Below, piece by piece: positions 26,490 through 33,989 of a stretch of 64,000 bases of DNA. The stretch's first letter is position 1, and each line of letters opens with the position of its first letter. The stretch is from positions 1,736,001 to 1,800,000 of the forward strand of contig OX638377.1 of NCBI GenBank assembly GCA_951813615.1, read 5' to 3'. The position numbers and the translations under genes are program-made. Source of the DNA: an uncultured Latescibacterota bacterium. GTDB taxonomy: Bacteria > Latescibacterota > UBA2968 > UBA8231. Below the pieces are notes generated by a model. That model was not told the origin of the DNA. It was given only the letters and a program-made list of their open reading frames with translations, and searched no databases.

Positions 26490-27425
26490 ATGGGACTCAT
26501 TGGTCAGAGCGTGGCAATGCATCAGTTCCAAGTCAAACTGATGGAAGTAGCATCCATTGATATGACGGTACTGATTTTGGGTGAAACAGGTGTCGGTAAG
26601 GGAGTAGCTGCACGGGTATTACACACACTAAGTCCTCATTGCGATGGACCTTTTATACAGGTCAACTGTGGTGCGCTACCTGAATCGCTGATCGACAGCG
26701 AACTCTTTGGACACGAAAAAGGAGCTTTTACCAACGCTGTTTCTCGTCGGTTGGGCAAAGTGGAACTGGCCGAGGGCGGTACGCTCTTTTTAGATGAAAT
26801 TGGCGATATGTCTCTAGCGACACAGGTTAGAATGCTGCGGTTGCTGGAAGATCGCACTTTTGAGCGCATTGGAGGCAGTGCTACGTTGGCGGTAAAGACG
26901 CGCATCGTAGCAGCGACCAATCGCAACTTAGAGGAAATGGTTCGCAAGGGTACGTTTCGCGAGGATCTCTATTATCGCTTCCGCGCCTTTCCGATTTATC
27001 TGCCGCCCCTACGCGAGCGCAAGGAGGATATACCGCACCTAGCTGAGTTTTTCAAGAATCGCATGGCAAAGCATCTAGGTAAGCAAATCGATACTTTGAC
27101 ACCAGATGTTATAAATGTGTTACAAGCCTATCATTGGCCGGGGAATGTGCGGGAGTTGGAGCACGTCATACAGCGGGCTGTAATAGCGTGCAATAACTCT
27201 CTAATCAGAGTGGGAGATCTCGGACTGATGAGTATAATTTTGCCGGCTTCCCAAGGCCAAGAAATCGTCCCTTTGGATGAATTTGAACGTCGCTACATTA
27301 TCGAAGTACTCAAAGCGACTAACTGGCATATAAAAGGAGACGAAGGTGCGGCGGCTTTGTTGGGCTTACCTCCTTCTACTTTGTATAGCAAGATGAAAAA
27401 ACTGGGTATCGAACGTCCTAGCTAA
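26490..27425 (+). CDS. sensor-less sigma54-dependent transcriptional activator (AAA+ / Fis-type HTH)
   Basis: 311 residues. The AAA+ domain fills the N-terminus: Walker A LGETGVGKGVAA, Walker B GTLFLDEIGD, arginine finger REDLYYRF and WPGNVRELEHV. A C-terminal Fis-like helix-turn-helix follows (GAAALLGLPPSTLYSKMKKL). No receiver, GAF or PAS domain precedes the AAA+ region, so activity must be controlled by level, by a partner, or not at all. The sigma54-contact loop reads GAFTNA instead of GAFTGA. ATG 26490 lies eight bases after GGGAGG; in-frame GTG/ATG codons at 26481-26487 are closer. Lower GC than the PKS genes. The stop codon lies inside a 20-bp perfect hairpin. Confidence 0.9.
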   Translation: MGLIGQSVAMHQFQVKLMEVASIDMTVLILGETGVGKGVAARVLHTLSPHCDGPFIQVNCGALPESLIDSELFGHEKGAFTNAVSRRLGKVELAEGGTLFLDEIGDMSLATQVRMLRLLEDRTFERIGGSATLAVKTRIVAATNRNLEEMVRKGTFREDLYYRFRAFPIYLPPLRERKEDIPHLAEFFKNRMAKHLGKQIDTLTPDVINVLQAYHWPGNVRELEHVIQRAVIACNNSLIRVGDLGLMSIILPASQGQEIVPLDEFERRYIIEVLKATNWHIKGDEGAAALLGLPPSTLYSKMKKLGIERPS

Positions 27426-27464
27426 AGGCGGCATATCGTCTCAGGACGATATGCCGCCTTTAGC
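27421..27464 (+). terminator. 20-bp perfect hairpin overlapping the activator stop codon; dyad site A2
   Basis: GCTAAAGGCGGCATATCGTC, a TCAG loop, and the exact reverse complement. The TAA stop of the activator gene is bases 27423-27425, within the stem. The core ATATCGTC-N4-GACGATAT matches site A1. The centre is 186 bases upstream of the GG of promoter P2. No long T-run follows, so it may be mainly a binding site or an mRNA-end structure. Confidence 0.55.
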
Positions 27465-27492
27465 TGTACTGTGTTGTTACTCAGCAATAGAG

Positions 27493-27557
27493 AGCCAGTC
27501 TAAATTATTTCCGGACGACATATCGTCTTTTTGGAATAATTTAGACTGGCTTTTTTG
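27493..27557 (+). terminator. strong intrinsic terminator containing dyad site B2
   Basis: AGCCAGTCTAAATTATT at 27493-27509 pairs exactly with 27535-27551, followed by six T. The loop holds GACGACATATCGTC (27514-27527), the counterpart of palindrome B1. Its centre is 107 bases upstream of the GG of P2, the same distance as B1 to P1. Confidence 0.7.
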
Positions 27558-27624
27558 TTTGTTGAATAAGTTTTATGTCAAATAAAAATAATATGTTACA
27601 AGTATAATTATCCAATGCACTCAC

Positions 27625-27643
27625 TTTGGTATAGATATTGCAT
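27625..27643 (+). promoter_or_regulatory. sigma54-like promoter P2
   Basis: TTTGGTATAGATATTGCAT: GG at 27628-27629, GC at 27640-27641, ten bases apart, with the TTGCA of the -12 element. The -24 side (TGGTAT) deviates from TGGCAC, so it is weaker by sequence than P1 and P3. It lies ~106 bases before the ATG of the decayed secreted-protein gene. Confidence 0.55.
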
Positions 27644-27748
27644 TATAGTCATGATTTTAGATCGCAATAGCAGGGATCTGTGGATGTATATATAGCAGTA
27701 AAAAATGATTGTTCATTATCAATTCATATTTGTTGGGGAGGGATAAAT

Positions 27749-28577
27749 ATGACTTGTAGAAATCAGGAATTATCATTTACGGAATGCACTGTGGTGAGGA
27801 CTGGACTTAGCTCATGGCGTCTATTGAGACAGCAGAAACCGATCTTCGGCGGGCCGCTTCAAGGATTGATGGAGTGGGCACGCTGTCTAGCATGGGGATT
27901 CGCTGTCGTATTAGTGATGCTTGGGCCTGCGGTGGCACAGAATAAACTGATCGCGGAAGTCGCGGAGGCACCGCCCGCCCATGACGGGACGAGTGCGTTC
28001 GAGATTCGGATCCAATTTAGTGCGCCGGTCAAGACGAGCTACAAGGCCTTGCGCGATCACAGCTTCGCGGTGTCTGAGGGGCAAGTGACGAACGCGAGCC
28101 GAGTGAAGAAGCGCAGTGACCTGTGGAGCATTGGGATAAAACCTGCTTCGCATGAGGCGGTGACGATCACGCTTGAGGGCGGACGCGCCTGCGACGTACA
28201 GGGCACGGTATGCACAAAATAAGGTCAGGTGCTGTCGGCGATCCTGTCGCATACAGTGTCGGGACCCAGCGATAAGCTGGTGGCCGCAGCTAGGGAAAAG
28301 CCAACGGTCAGCCGGCTGGAGTCCAGTTATCCCAACCCCTTTAACAGCGCTACGCAGATCGCCTATGGCTTGGCCACGGCCGGCCCGGTGCGGCTCAATA
28401 TCTACAGTGCCTTGGGCCAGCTCGTGCGCACGCTGGTGGACCAAGTCCAAGCCGCTCTATCAGGTACACTGGGATGGACGCGACCTGCACGGTGCAGAGC
28501 TATCGACGGGGGTCTATCTGGCACGCCTGCACTACCCCGGCGGTGTGCAGATTCAGCGACTGCTCTACCTCAAGTAG
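27749..28577 (+). pseudogene. decayed secreted protein gene with C-terminal FlgD-like sorting module
   Basis: Good start: GGGGAGGG six bases before ATG 27749. The product has an inner hydrophobic segment (CLAWGFAVVLVMLGPAVAQ, probable signal peptide) and an Ig-like stretch (FEIRIQFSAPVKTSYKALRD). It then meets TAA at 28220-28222, in the position of an internal codon (CTK-stop-GQVLSA). The same frame continues through SSYPNPFNSATQIAYGL, then shifts frame near 28445, and the end (VHWDGRDLHGAELSTGVYLA) is read to a stop at 28577. One nonsense codon and one frameshift make it a pseudogene unless the 157-residue N-terminal product is itself used. Confidence 0.75.
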
Positions 28578-28589
28578 GAGCAAGGGCCA

Positions 28590-28780
28590 ACTGCTGTTGA
28601 CGCTGAGCGATTAAGAGAAAGCGTATGGGGGATACGTCGTGGTAAGAAGCTGAAGAAGCTGTCTGGAACTTCCAAGTGTGTCCGAGCGCGAGCGCTGCGC
28701 CGTGCTACCTTTCGGCGCAGCAAATGGGGAGGCCAGCCGCGCCGTGCGGCAAGGGGTTTCAGGCAGCTTCCGATTTTTCC
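28590..28780 (+). repeat. structured element copy 2
   Basis: Closing stem GAAGCTGTCTGGAACTTC (28655-28672) with 28753-28770, then five T. Compared with copy 1 the fifteenth pair changes from U-A to C-G, a compensatory change. The interior differs: GCTGCGCCG pairs with CGGCGCAGC around 28693-28721. It directly follows the pseudogene, with no sigma54 promoter of its own visible nearby. The 5' part (CTGTTGACGCTG onward) matches copy 3. Confidence 0.6.
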
Positions 28781-28830
28781 TACCACGCTACTTGTACCGC
28801 AACGATGTCCATATCGCGTAATGCCAAGAC
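28781..28830 (-). pseudogene. small remnant resembling the 3' end of the permease gene at 29291
   Basis: Read on the minus strand this gives DMDIVAVQVAW-stop, next to LDIVTVQVTR-stop at the end of the permease gene. In both places it abuts the T-run of a structured element. It suggests that element and gene end were duplicated together. The match is short (about 12 codons). Confidence 0.4.
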
Positions 28831-28860
28831 GCCTCGGTTCGACCTATATTGCTGTCGTAA

Positions 28861-28991
28861 TATGCAACAGTGTTGCATATCAGCACATTTTGCCAAATTT
28901 TTCATAAACCACACTATAAATCACATAATTTAAAAAAGTTAGCCTCCTCTTGTTCCTCTCTCAGCGTCATTTGACTGTTGCATTGTGCATC
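28861..28991. promoter_or_regulatory. two palindromic activator sites upstream of promoter P3
   Basis: Site 1 is the perfect 19-bp dyad TATGCAACAGTGTTGCATA (28861-28879), centred ~201 bases before the GG of P3. Site 2 is TGTTGCATTGTGCATCA around 28976-28991, centred ~87 bases before. Both have counterparts in the same order upstream of the 61.8 kb promoter. They differ from the GACGAT sites of P1/P2, so another activator probably binds here. Confidence 0.55.
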
Positions 28992-29067
28992 ATCTCAGAA
29001 TTTCCCACTCTGACGCCTTTATCATATAACATCTTTTGTATAAAGGAACTTATACATTTTTCACCGA

Positions 29068-29086
29068 CTTGGCACGGATTCTGCAT
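29068..29086 (+). promoter_or_regulatory. sigma54 promoter P3
   Basis: CTTGGCACGGATTCTGCAT: GG 29071-29072, GC 29083-29084, ten bases apart; the -24 element TTGGCACG is a full consensus match. The likely start is near 29096, with structured element copy 3 immediately downstream. The surrounding ~230 bp is conserved at 61861-62090. Confidence 0.8.
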
Positions 29087-29111
29087 TAGTATCCATAGGT
29101 GCGAACGACTT

Positions 29112-29291
29112 ACTGTTGACGCTGCGCCTTAATGGGAAGCGTTTGAGGGATGTGTTGAGATAAGGAGCTGTCTGGAATTGCCGAGTGTGTCCGAGCGCGA
29201 GCGCAAGGTGGAGCAGACGGGGTGGACAGCCGCGGCCGCCCCGTTTGCAGTCGTGCGAGGCCGCGAGGGGTTTCAGGCAGCTTCCTTTTTC
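29112..29291 (+). ncRNA. structured element copy 3 (candidate sigma54-driven small RNA)
   Basis: Closing stem GGAGCTGTCTGGAATTGC (29164-29181) with 29267-29284, then five T at 29286-29290. The interior is nearly identical to copy 1 in GTGTGTCCGAGCGCGAGCGC and keeps a GCGGCC/GGCCGC pairing. There is no credible ORF. The expected transcript runs from ~29096 to ~29290. The convergent permease gene ends at 29291, so the stem may terminate both. Confidence 0.5.
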
Positions 29292-31024
29292 TACCGAGTC
29301 ACTTGCACCGTGACGATGTCTAAGCCGTGATACTTCTGGTGCCGCACCGAAGAAGCGTAATGGCGCAACAAGCGAAACGATAGCTCTCGTTCATCGAAGG
29401 TTTCGGTCTGTTCGTCTAGATACGCGAGGCGGTCTTCTAGGTTTTCCTCGTCGAAGACCGCTAAAAATTCCATTTCCACAGTTCCACCCTCGGGACGTGC
29501 GACGACGATTAAGCGCGGAGCTTTGCCCGCCGGATATGCGTCGTCCGGCTGCAACAGACTCGACAGGGTTTCTTCACCCGCAGAGCGCAACCGCTCGGTC
29601 GCAGCTACGTCCCAACTCATCTTGGCGGCAACCTCTTGGAGGAAGGCGTCGATTTGGGGGAGGTCGGCGATATCCAACCGAACTTCCAAGCGTCGGCTGC
29701 GCGGGCTGGTTAGCTCCAAGAACGCGGTTAGCACCAGCGCCGTTGCCGTGCCGACGGTCATGCCGTTGCCGAGCAACGCACCCCAAGGACTAGGCAGCAG
29801 GTCCGCGAGAATGTTTTGATGCTGCATACCAAGGCCGATGGAGAACGCCAGTCCTACTACGATGGCCTTTTGCGGATCGAGGCCGGCTCGCGCGAGGGTC
29901 TGTATCCCCTCGACGAAGAGCATCCCAATCGCGACTAGTAAGAACCCCCCCATGACCGGGCTGGGAATGGAGAGTAGCACGCTCGTTAGTTTGGGAAAAA
30001 ACGCCAACGCCACGAGGAGACCTCCCACGGCATATCCAGCGCTGCGCGCTGAGACACCGGTGAGGTTGATGAGTGAGACGGTGGACGACGAATAGGAAGT
30101 CGTGGGCGGCGTCCCGGTAAGGCCCGCTAGCAGAACGCCCACCCCGTTGGCGTAGGTTGAGCCTTGAATCAGACGAAAGTCGATCGCCCGTGGTCTGCGC
30201 CGCGACACCTGTTGAATGACCACGCCGTCGCCAATGCCCTTGATTACTTGGACGAGGGTGACGATTAGGAACATCGGCAGCAGCGCCCAGAAACCCGCAC
30301 TCGGTGTTAGGTCCAGCCCCGGAAAGCCGCTGGTGGGGATCCCAACCCAAGAGGCAGCGCTCAAGCGCGCAAAGTCATACAGGCCGAACGGTGCTGCGGC
30401 TACGCAACCCGCCGCAATGCCGATCAGTAGCGACCACGGCCGCCAAGTGCGGGGAGCGCGGAGCATTGACATCGTGGCTACAACCAGCGTCACCGCCGCC
30501 ACGCACGGACCCGCCGCCACGGAAGCGCCTGCGGGGACTTCTTGTAGTCTATCAAAAGAGATGGGCAGGATCATCGCTGCAATCAGCATGAGTACCGTGC
30601 CGGAGACGACCGGTGTAATAATGCGGCGCAGCAACGGCAGCCACGCCGCCAATGCTAGGTAAAAGAGCGACGACAGGACGATGAGGCTCGCCAACATGGC
30701 CGGGCCGCCCGCTTCGATGGCTAAGACTGAGACGGCGATGAAGTTGGGCGTGGCTCCCATAATGAGCACGTGGCCGCCGCCCAGTCGCCCAATCTTGGCC
30801 ACCTGTAGCGCAGTGACGATCCCGCTGATTATCAGCGCCGCGAAGACGGCCCACGACAGGTAGCGTTCGTCTTGGCCGGCTGCTAGGGCGGTGATGGCGA
30901 CGATCAACACCGTCGGTGCCAGCCCTATCATGATACCCTGCACCCCGACCCCTATGGCCACGGGTAGGGGACAGGGCTCGTCTAGCTCGTAGCGGATGCT
31001 TGCGTTTGCGCGGGCTGACGACAA
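29291..31024 (-). CDS. NCS2-type nucleobase permease fused to a HATPase-like C-terminal domain
   Basis: 577 residues. The first ~430 residues form a uracil/xanthine-permease-like membrane domain with many hydrophobic helices. The family's core is recognisable in GGGHVLIMGATPNFI, GDGVVIQQVSRR and TGTPPTTSYSSSTVSLINLTG. From about residue 440 a soluble domain follows (LEVRLDIADLPQIDAFLQEV, RLRSAGEETLSSLL, ELSFRLLRHYASSV) that resembles the RsbW-type HATPase_c_2 fold with weakened ATP motifs. The fusion suggests transport coupled to sensing. Start taken at TTG 31024. It follows the ABC binding-protein gene by 24 bases on the same strand. Confidence 0.75.
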   Translation of the reverse strand: MSSARANASIRYELDEPCPLPVAIGVGVQGIMIGLAPTVLIVAITALAAGQDERYLSWAVFAALIISGIVTALQVAKIGRLGGGHVLIMGATPNFIAVSVLAIEAGGPAMLASLIVLSSLFYLALAAWLPLLRRIITPVVSGTVLMLIAAMILPISFDRLQEVPAGASVAAGPCVAAVTLVVATMSMLRAPRTWRPWSLLIGIAAGCVAAAPFGLYDFARLSAASWVGIPTSGFPGLDLTPSAGFWALLPMFLIVTLVQVIKGIGDGVVIQQVSRRRPRAIDFRLIQGSTYANGVGVLLAGLTGTPPTTSYSSSTVSLINLTGVSARSAGYAVGGLLVALAFFPKLTSVLLSIPSPVMGGFLLVAIGMLFVEGIQTLARAGLDPQKAIVVGLAFSIGLGMQHQNILADLLPSPWGALLGNGMTVGTATALVLTAFLELTSPRSRRLEVRLDIADLPQIDAFLQEVAAKMSWDVAATERLRSAGEETLSSLLQPDDAYPAGKAPRLIVVARPEGGTVEMEFLAVFDEENLEDRLAYLDEQTETFDERELSFRLLRHYASSVRHQKYHGLDIVTVQVTR

Positions 31025-31048
31025 AAGAGGCTCAGCTTTCTGGCGGGA

Positions 31049-32308
31049 TCACGGCGCGAACTGGTACACTACCGGCAACTGTGCGATGTCCGTGATGCTA
31101 GTATCTGTATGGTGGTAGATGTTGATGCGCCCAGTGCCGCAGTCGCCAAAATCGTCGCAGGAGATCGCGCCGATAATTCCCTGAAAGCCGGCCGTCGCGC
31201 CGACTCCCTCGCGCAGGGCTGCGCGGTCTAGGTACAATTTGCCGCCCTCTTCCACGGCAACGGATTTGATGGCAGTGAGCAGCACGGTCGTGGCGTCGTA
31301 CGCGTGCGCCCAATACGGAGAAGTAGGCGACCCGCCGTACGCGGCTTCATAGGCGGCGAGTATGTCGTCTGCGTTTTTGCCGGTCGCCGCATTGACGTTT
31401 GCGCCGTGGTCCGACTCCGGCCCGGCGAAGTACATGCCCGCCGACTGCGGCGTGCCGAGGAATTCCGACACGAGGAGAGCCGCGCCCGTGATGAGCGTCG
31501 CATCTTCTAGGCCGTCGAACGCCCGCGCCTGCTCGGCGAAGGGCGTACCTTCCGCTTCAAAGAGCGGGAAGAAGATGCCGTCCGGTTCGGCGGCGGCGAA
31601 TTCCGTGAGGACCTCTGTCATGTCTGTGGTGCCCTTGTTGATTCGGGCAGTGACCGCGATCTCGCCGCCGAGTGCGCCAAACGCATTGCCAAACGCGCTG
31701 ACGAGAGCTGTCGTGTATGGGTCGCCATCGTCAACGGCCACCATGCGCCGCAGTCCCAATTCATTATAGGCGAAGTCGGCGACCGCGTTGGCCTGATAGA
31801 GGTCGTTATTGGAAGTGCGGAAATAGCCGGGGTGGTAGTTGGGATTGGCGTTGCCAGCGAGGTCGGACGTGAGCAGCGGCGAGGTGTTGGACGGCGAGAT
31901 CATCACTAGTCCTGCCTCGCTGATCACCGGTGAGGCCGCTACGGCTGCGGCTGAGCACGACGTGCCGATGACGCCTACTACCTGCGGGTCGGCGCTGATC
32001 TGCTCGGCACCCGCGCGTCCACCATCTGGCGAGCACATGCTGTCCATGGACTCGCCGAGTTCGACGGCGCGACCGTGGATGTCGCCGAAGTCGCGCACGG
32101 CTAACTCGACGCCGTTGCGCAACGCCCCGCCCAGCGATGCCGCGCCGGTGATCGAGAGCAACGAGCGGATCTGCACGGCCTCACCCGCGCCGACCTCGAC
32201 GGAGCCGAGTGGTCCCGCCTCAAAGCCGAGTGGTTCATCGTCGCCGCCGCACGCTGCTACGAAAGCTGTGAGCAGCGCGATGTAGAATTTTCTGAATGGA
32301 TTATTCAT
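31049..32308 (-). CDS. ABC-transporter substrate-binding lipoprotein (Peripla_BP_6 / amino-acid type)
   Basis: 419 residues. Lipoprotein signal ALLTAFVAACGG with the lipobox Cys. The two-lobed family I binding fold shows in LLSITGAASLGGALRNGVEL, VVGVIGTSCSAAAVAASPVI and GLVMISPSNTSPLLT, as in branched-chain amino-acid or urea binding proteins. ATG 32308 (MNNPFRK) has GGAGG at a better distance than the in-frame ATG two codons upstream. No ABC permease or ATPase genes lie nearby; the next gene is the NCS2-like permease, so it may work as a sensor or with a distant transporter. A fragment of its paralogue lies at 13228-13425. Confidence 0.85.
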   Translation of the reverse strand: MNNPFRKFYIALLTAFVAACGGDDEPLGFEAGPLGSVEVGAGEAVQIRSLLSITGAASLGGALRNGVELAVRDFGDIHGRAVELGESMDSMCSPDGGRAGAEQISADPQVVGVIGTSCSAAAVAASPVISEAGLVMISPSNTSPLLTSDLAGNANPNYHPGYFRTSNNDLYQANAVADFAYNELGLRRMVAVDDGDPYTTALVSAFGNAFGALGGEIAVTARINKGTTDMTEVLTEFAAAEPDGIFFPLFEAEGTPFAEQARAFDGLEDATLITGAALLVSEFLGTPQSAGMYFAGPESDHGANVNAATGKNADDILAAYEAAYGGSPTSPYWAHAYDATTVLLTAIKSVAVEEGGKLYLDRAALREGVGATAGFQGIIGAISCDDFGDCGTGRINIYHHTDTSITDIAQLPVVYQFAP

Positions 32309-32381
32309 GGGCATAAACCTCCTCATTGAGTTATACGTTAGCTAATTTACGATGCATACCGATAAGCCTTCGGAAACTATC

Positions 32382-33725
32382 TCACGCTGGATAGATGCCC
32401 AAAAATTCGCGGGCCGGGTGGTGCGGCTCCGTGGCCGAGCGGGCATCGGGGTCGTTGACTACCGCGGTAGTGGGCGGCACTACGGGGCGTCCGTGGGCTA
32501 GGGGATCGTCGGTGTTTTGCATCCATTGGTCGAGGCGTTGGCGTAGCTCCTCTAGGTGATCTCGGCAATTCGGGTCTGCTGCTAGGTTGTGGGTTTCGTG
32601 CGGGTCGAAGACCAAGTCGTAGAGCCGTTCGGGCTCTATGGGGCGTTGTCGCCAGCCTTGGTCTATAAAATAGTCTTTGGTCAGGCTGTCGTCGCAATTG
32701 GGCATGACTGGGTATTGGCGCTGGTCGAAGCGGCGGATGTACTTGAAGCGCGAAGTGCGGATGCAGCGCTGGGGTTCGTAGTAGGTATGGTAGTTCACTT
32801 CGGCAAAAATTTCGCTGCGGATTTCCTGAGTTTGGCCGTTTATTAGCGGCAGGAGCGAGGTGCCCTGTACGTGATCGGGCAATGCGATCCCGGCTAGAGC
32901 GCAGACCGTTGGATAGATATCGATTTGGCTGACCAAGGCATCGACCACTTGCCCGCCGCTAAAGCCGCCCGGGCCGCGCAGCACCAACATGACGCCAAGG
33001 CCGTGGTCGGTGAGATTGCACTTCATGGTGGGGAAGGCAATGCCGTGGTCCGTGGTGCAAATGACGAGGGTATTGTCGGCCAAGCCGTTATCTTGCAGGG
33101 CGGCGAAGACGCGGCCCATTTTGGCGTCGAGAGTGCGGGCCGCGTCGATGTACTCGGCCATGTCGCGGCGCGTCTCGGGCGTATCGGGGAAGGGCGCGGG
33201 CGGTCGCACATAGCGCGGATCAGTGGGATCCTCGTCTTGGGGCTGGGGCGCAAAACCGCGTCTTTGGCGGTGGGTTTCGCTAAAGCCCACGTCTAGATAG
33301 AAGGGTGCGCGATGATCTTCGGCCAAAAAGGCGGTGGCTCGGTCTTCGGTTTTGGTATCGGGAGCCTCTTGGGGCAACAGGCGGGTAAAGCCGCCATCGT
33401 CGACGTCCGCTACCACGTGCTGGAAGCCGGTCATGGCCGTGGTGTAACCGGCCTTTTGCAGGGTGTGGGTCAGTAGCCGTTCGGGATGGGGCAAGGTCCA
33501 GCCGCGATTGACCAAGCCGGTCATGCCGCAGGAATGGGCCCACTGGCCCGTGAGCAGGCAGGCGCGGCTGGGCGAGCAGGTGGGGTTGGCGCAAAAGGCT
33601 TGGCGGAAGAGGACGCCTTCCTCGGCTAGCTGCTGGATATGCGGCGTGGGTATGGCGTGGCCGTAGGGTTGGACGTAGCGACCGGTGTCGTGCGAGTGGA
33701 TATAGACGATATTGGGAGCTGGCAT
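32382..33725 (-). CDS. type I sulfatase
   Basis: 447 residues. The sulfatase signature NPTCSPSRACLLTGQWAHS carries the Cys that is converted to formylglycine (C-x-P-S-R). The N-terminal NIVYIHSHDTGRY has an Asp for metal binding, and TLVICTTDHGIAFP adds the second metal site. No signal peptide, so it is probably cytosolic, which is uncommon for sulfatases acting on polysaccharides. It is 73 bases upstream of the binding-protein gene. Modification needs a formylglycine-generating enzyme; the SUMF1-like protein at 53861 lacks the needed Cys pair. Substrate unknown (sulfated sugars or small sulfate esters). Confidence 0.9.
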   Translation of the reverse strand: MPAPNIVYIHSHDTGRYVQPYGHAIPTPHIQQLAEEGVLFRQAFCANPTCSPSRACLLTGQWAHSCGMTGLVNRGWTLPHPERLLTHTLQKAGYTTAMTGFQHVVADVDDGGFTRLLPQEAPDTKTEDRATAFLAEDHRAPFYLDVGFSETHRQRRGFAPQPQDEDPTDPRYVRPPAPFPDTPETRRDMAEYIDAARTLDAKMGRVFAALQDNGLADNTLVICTTDHGIAFPTMKCNLTDHGLGVMLVLRGPGGFSGGQVVDALVSQIDIYPTVCALAGIALPDHVQGTSLLPLINGQTQEIRSEIFAEVNYHTYYEPQRCIRTSRFKYIRRFDQRQYPVMPNCDDSLTKDYFIDQGWRQRPIEPERLYDLVFDPHETHNLAADPNCRDHLEELRQRLDQWMQNTDDPLAHGRPVVPPTTAVVNDPDARSATEPHHPAREFLGIYPA

Positions 33726-33989
33726 GGGAACCTACGGTTGGTCGACGGTGCGGAGCGAAGGATAGCACGGATTCGGAACCGGCTCATGGGAGCCGTCTGT
33801 GGGTGTCACCTCATTTTTAATAAAAAAATAGATACCGTCATCAACCACAATGCGGCTTGTGTACAGGAGCCAAATTTCGTATCTCGCTTCCGAGCGTCCA
33901 GCATGGGTGCTCTATGTGAATCGGAGATGGGATTTTCGGAACTCGATCCATGCTTTTCGGGCATTGATCCCACTAAAAGGAGGTCCACC

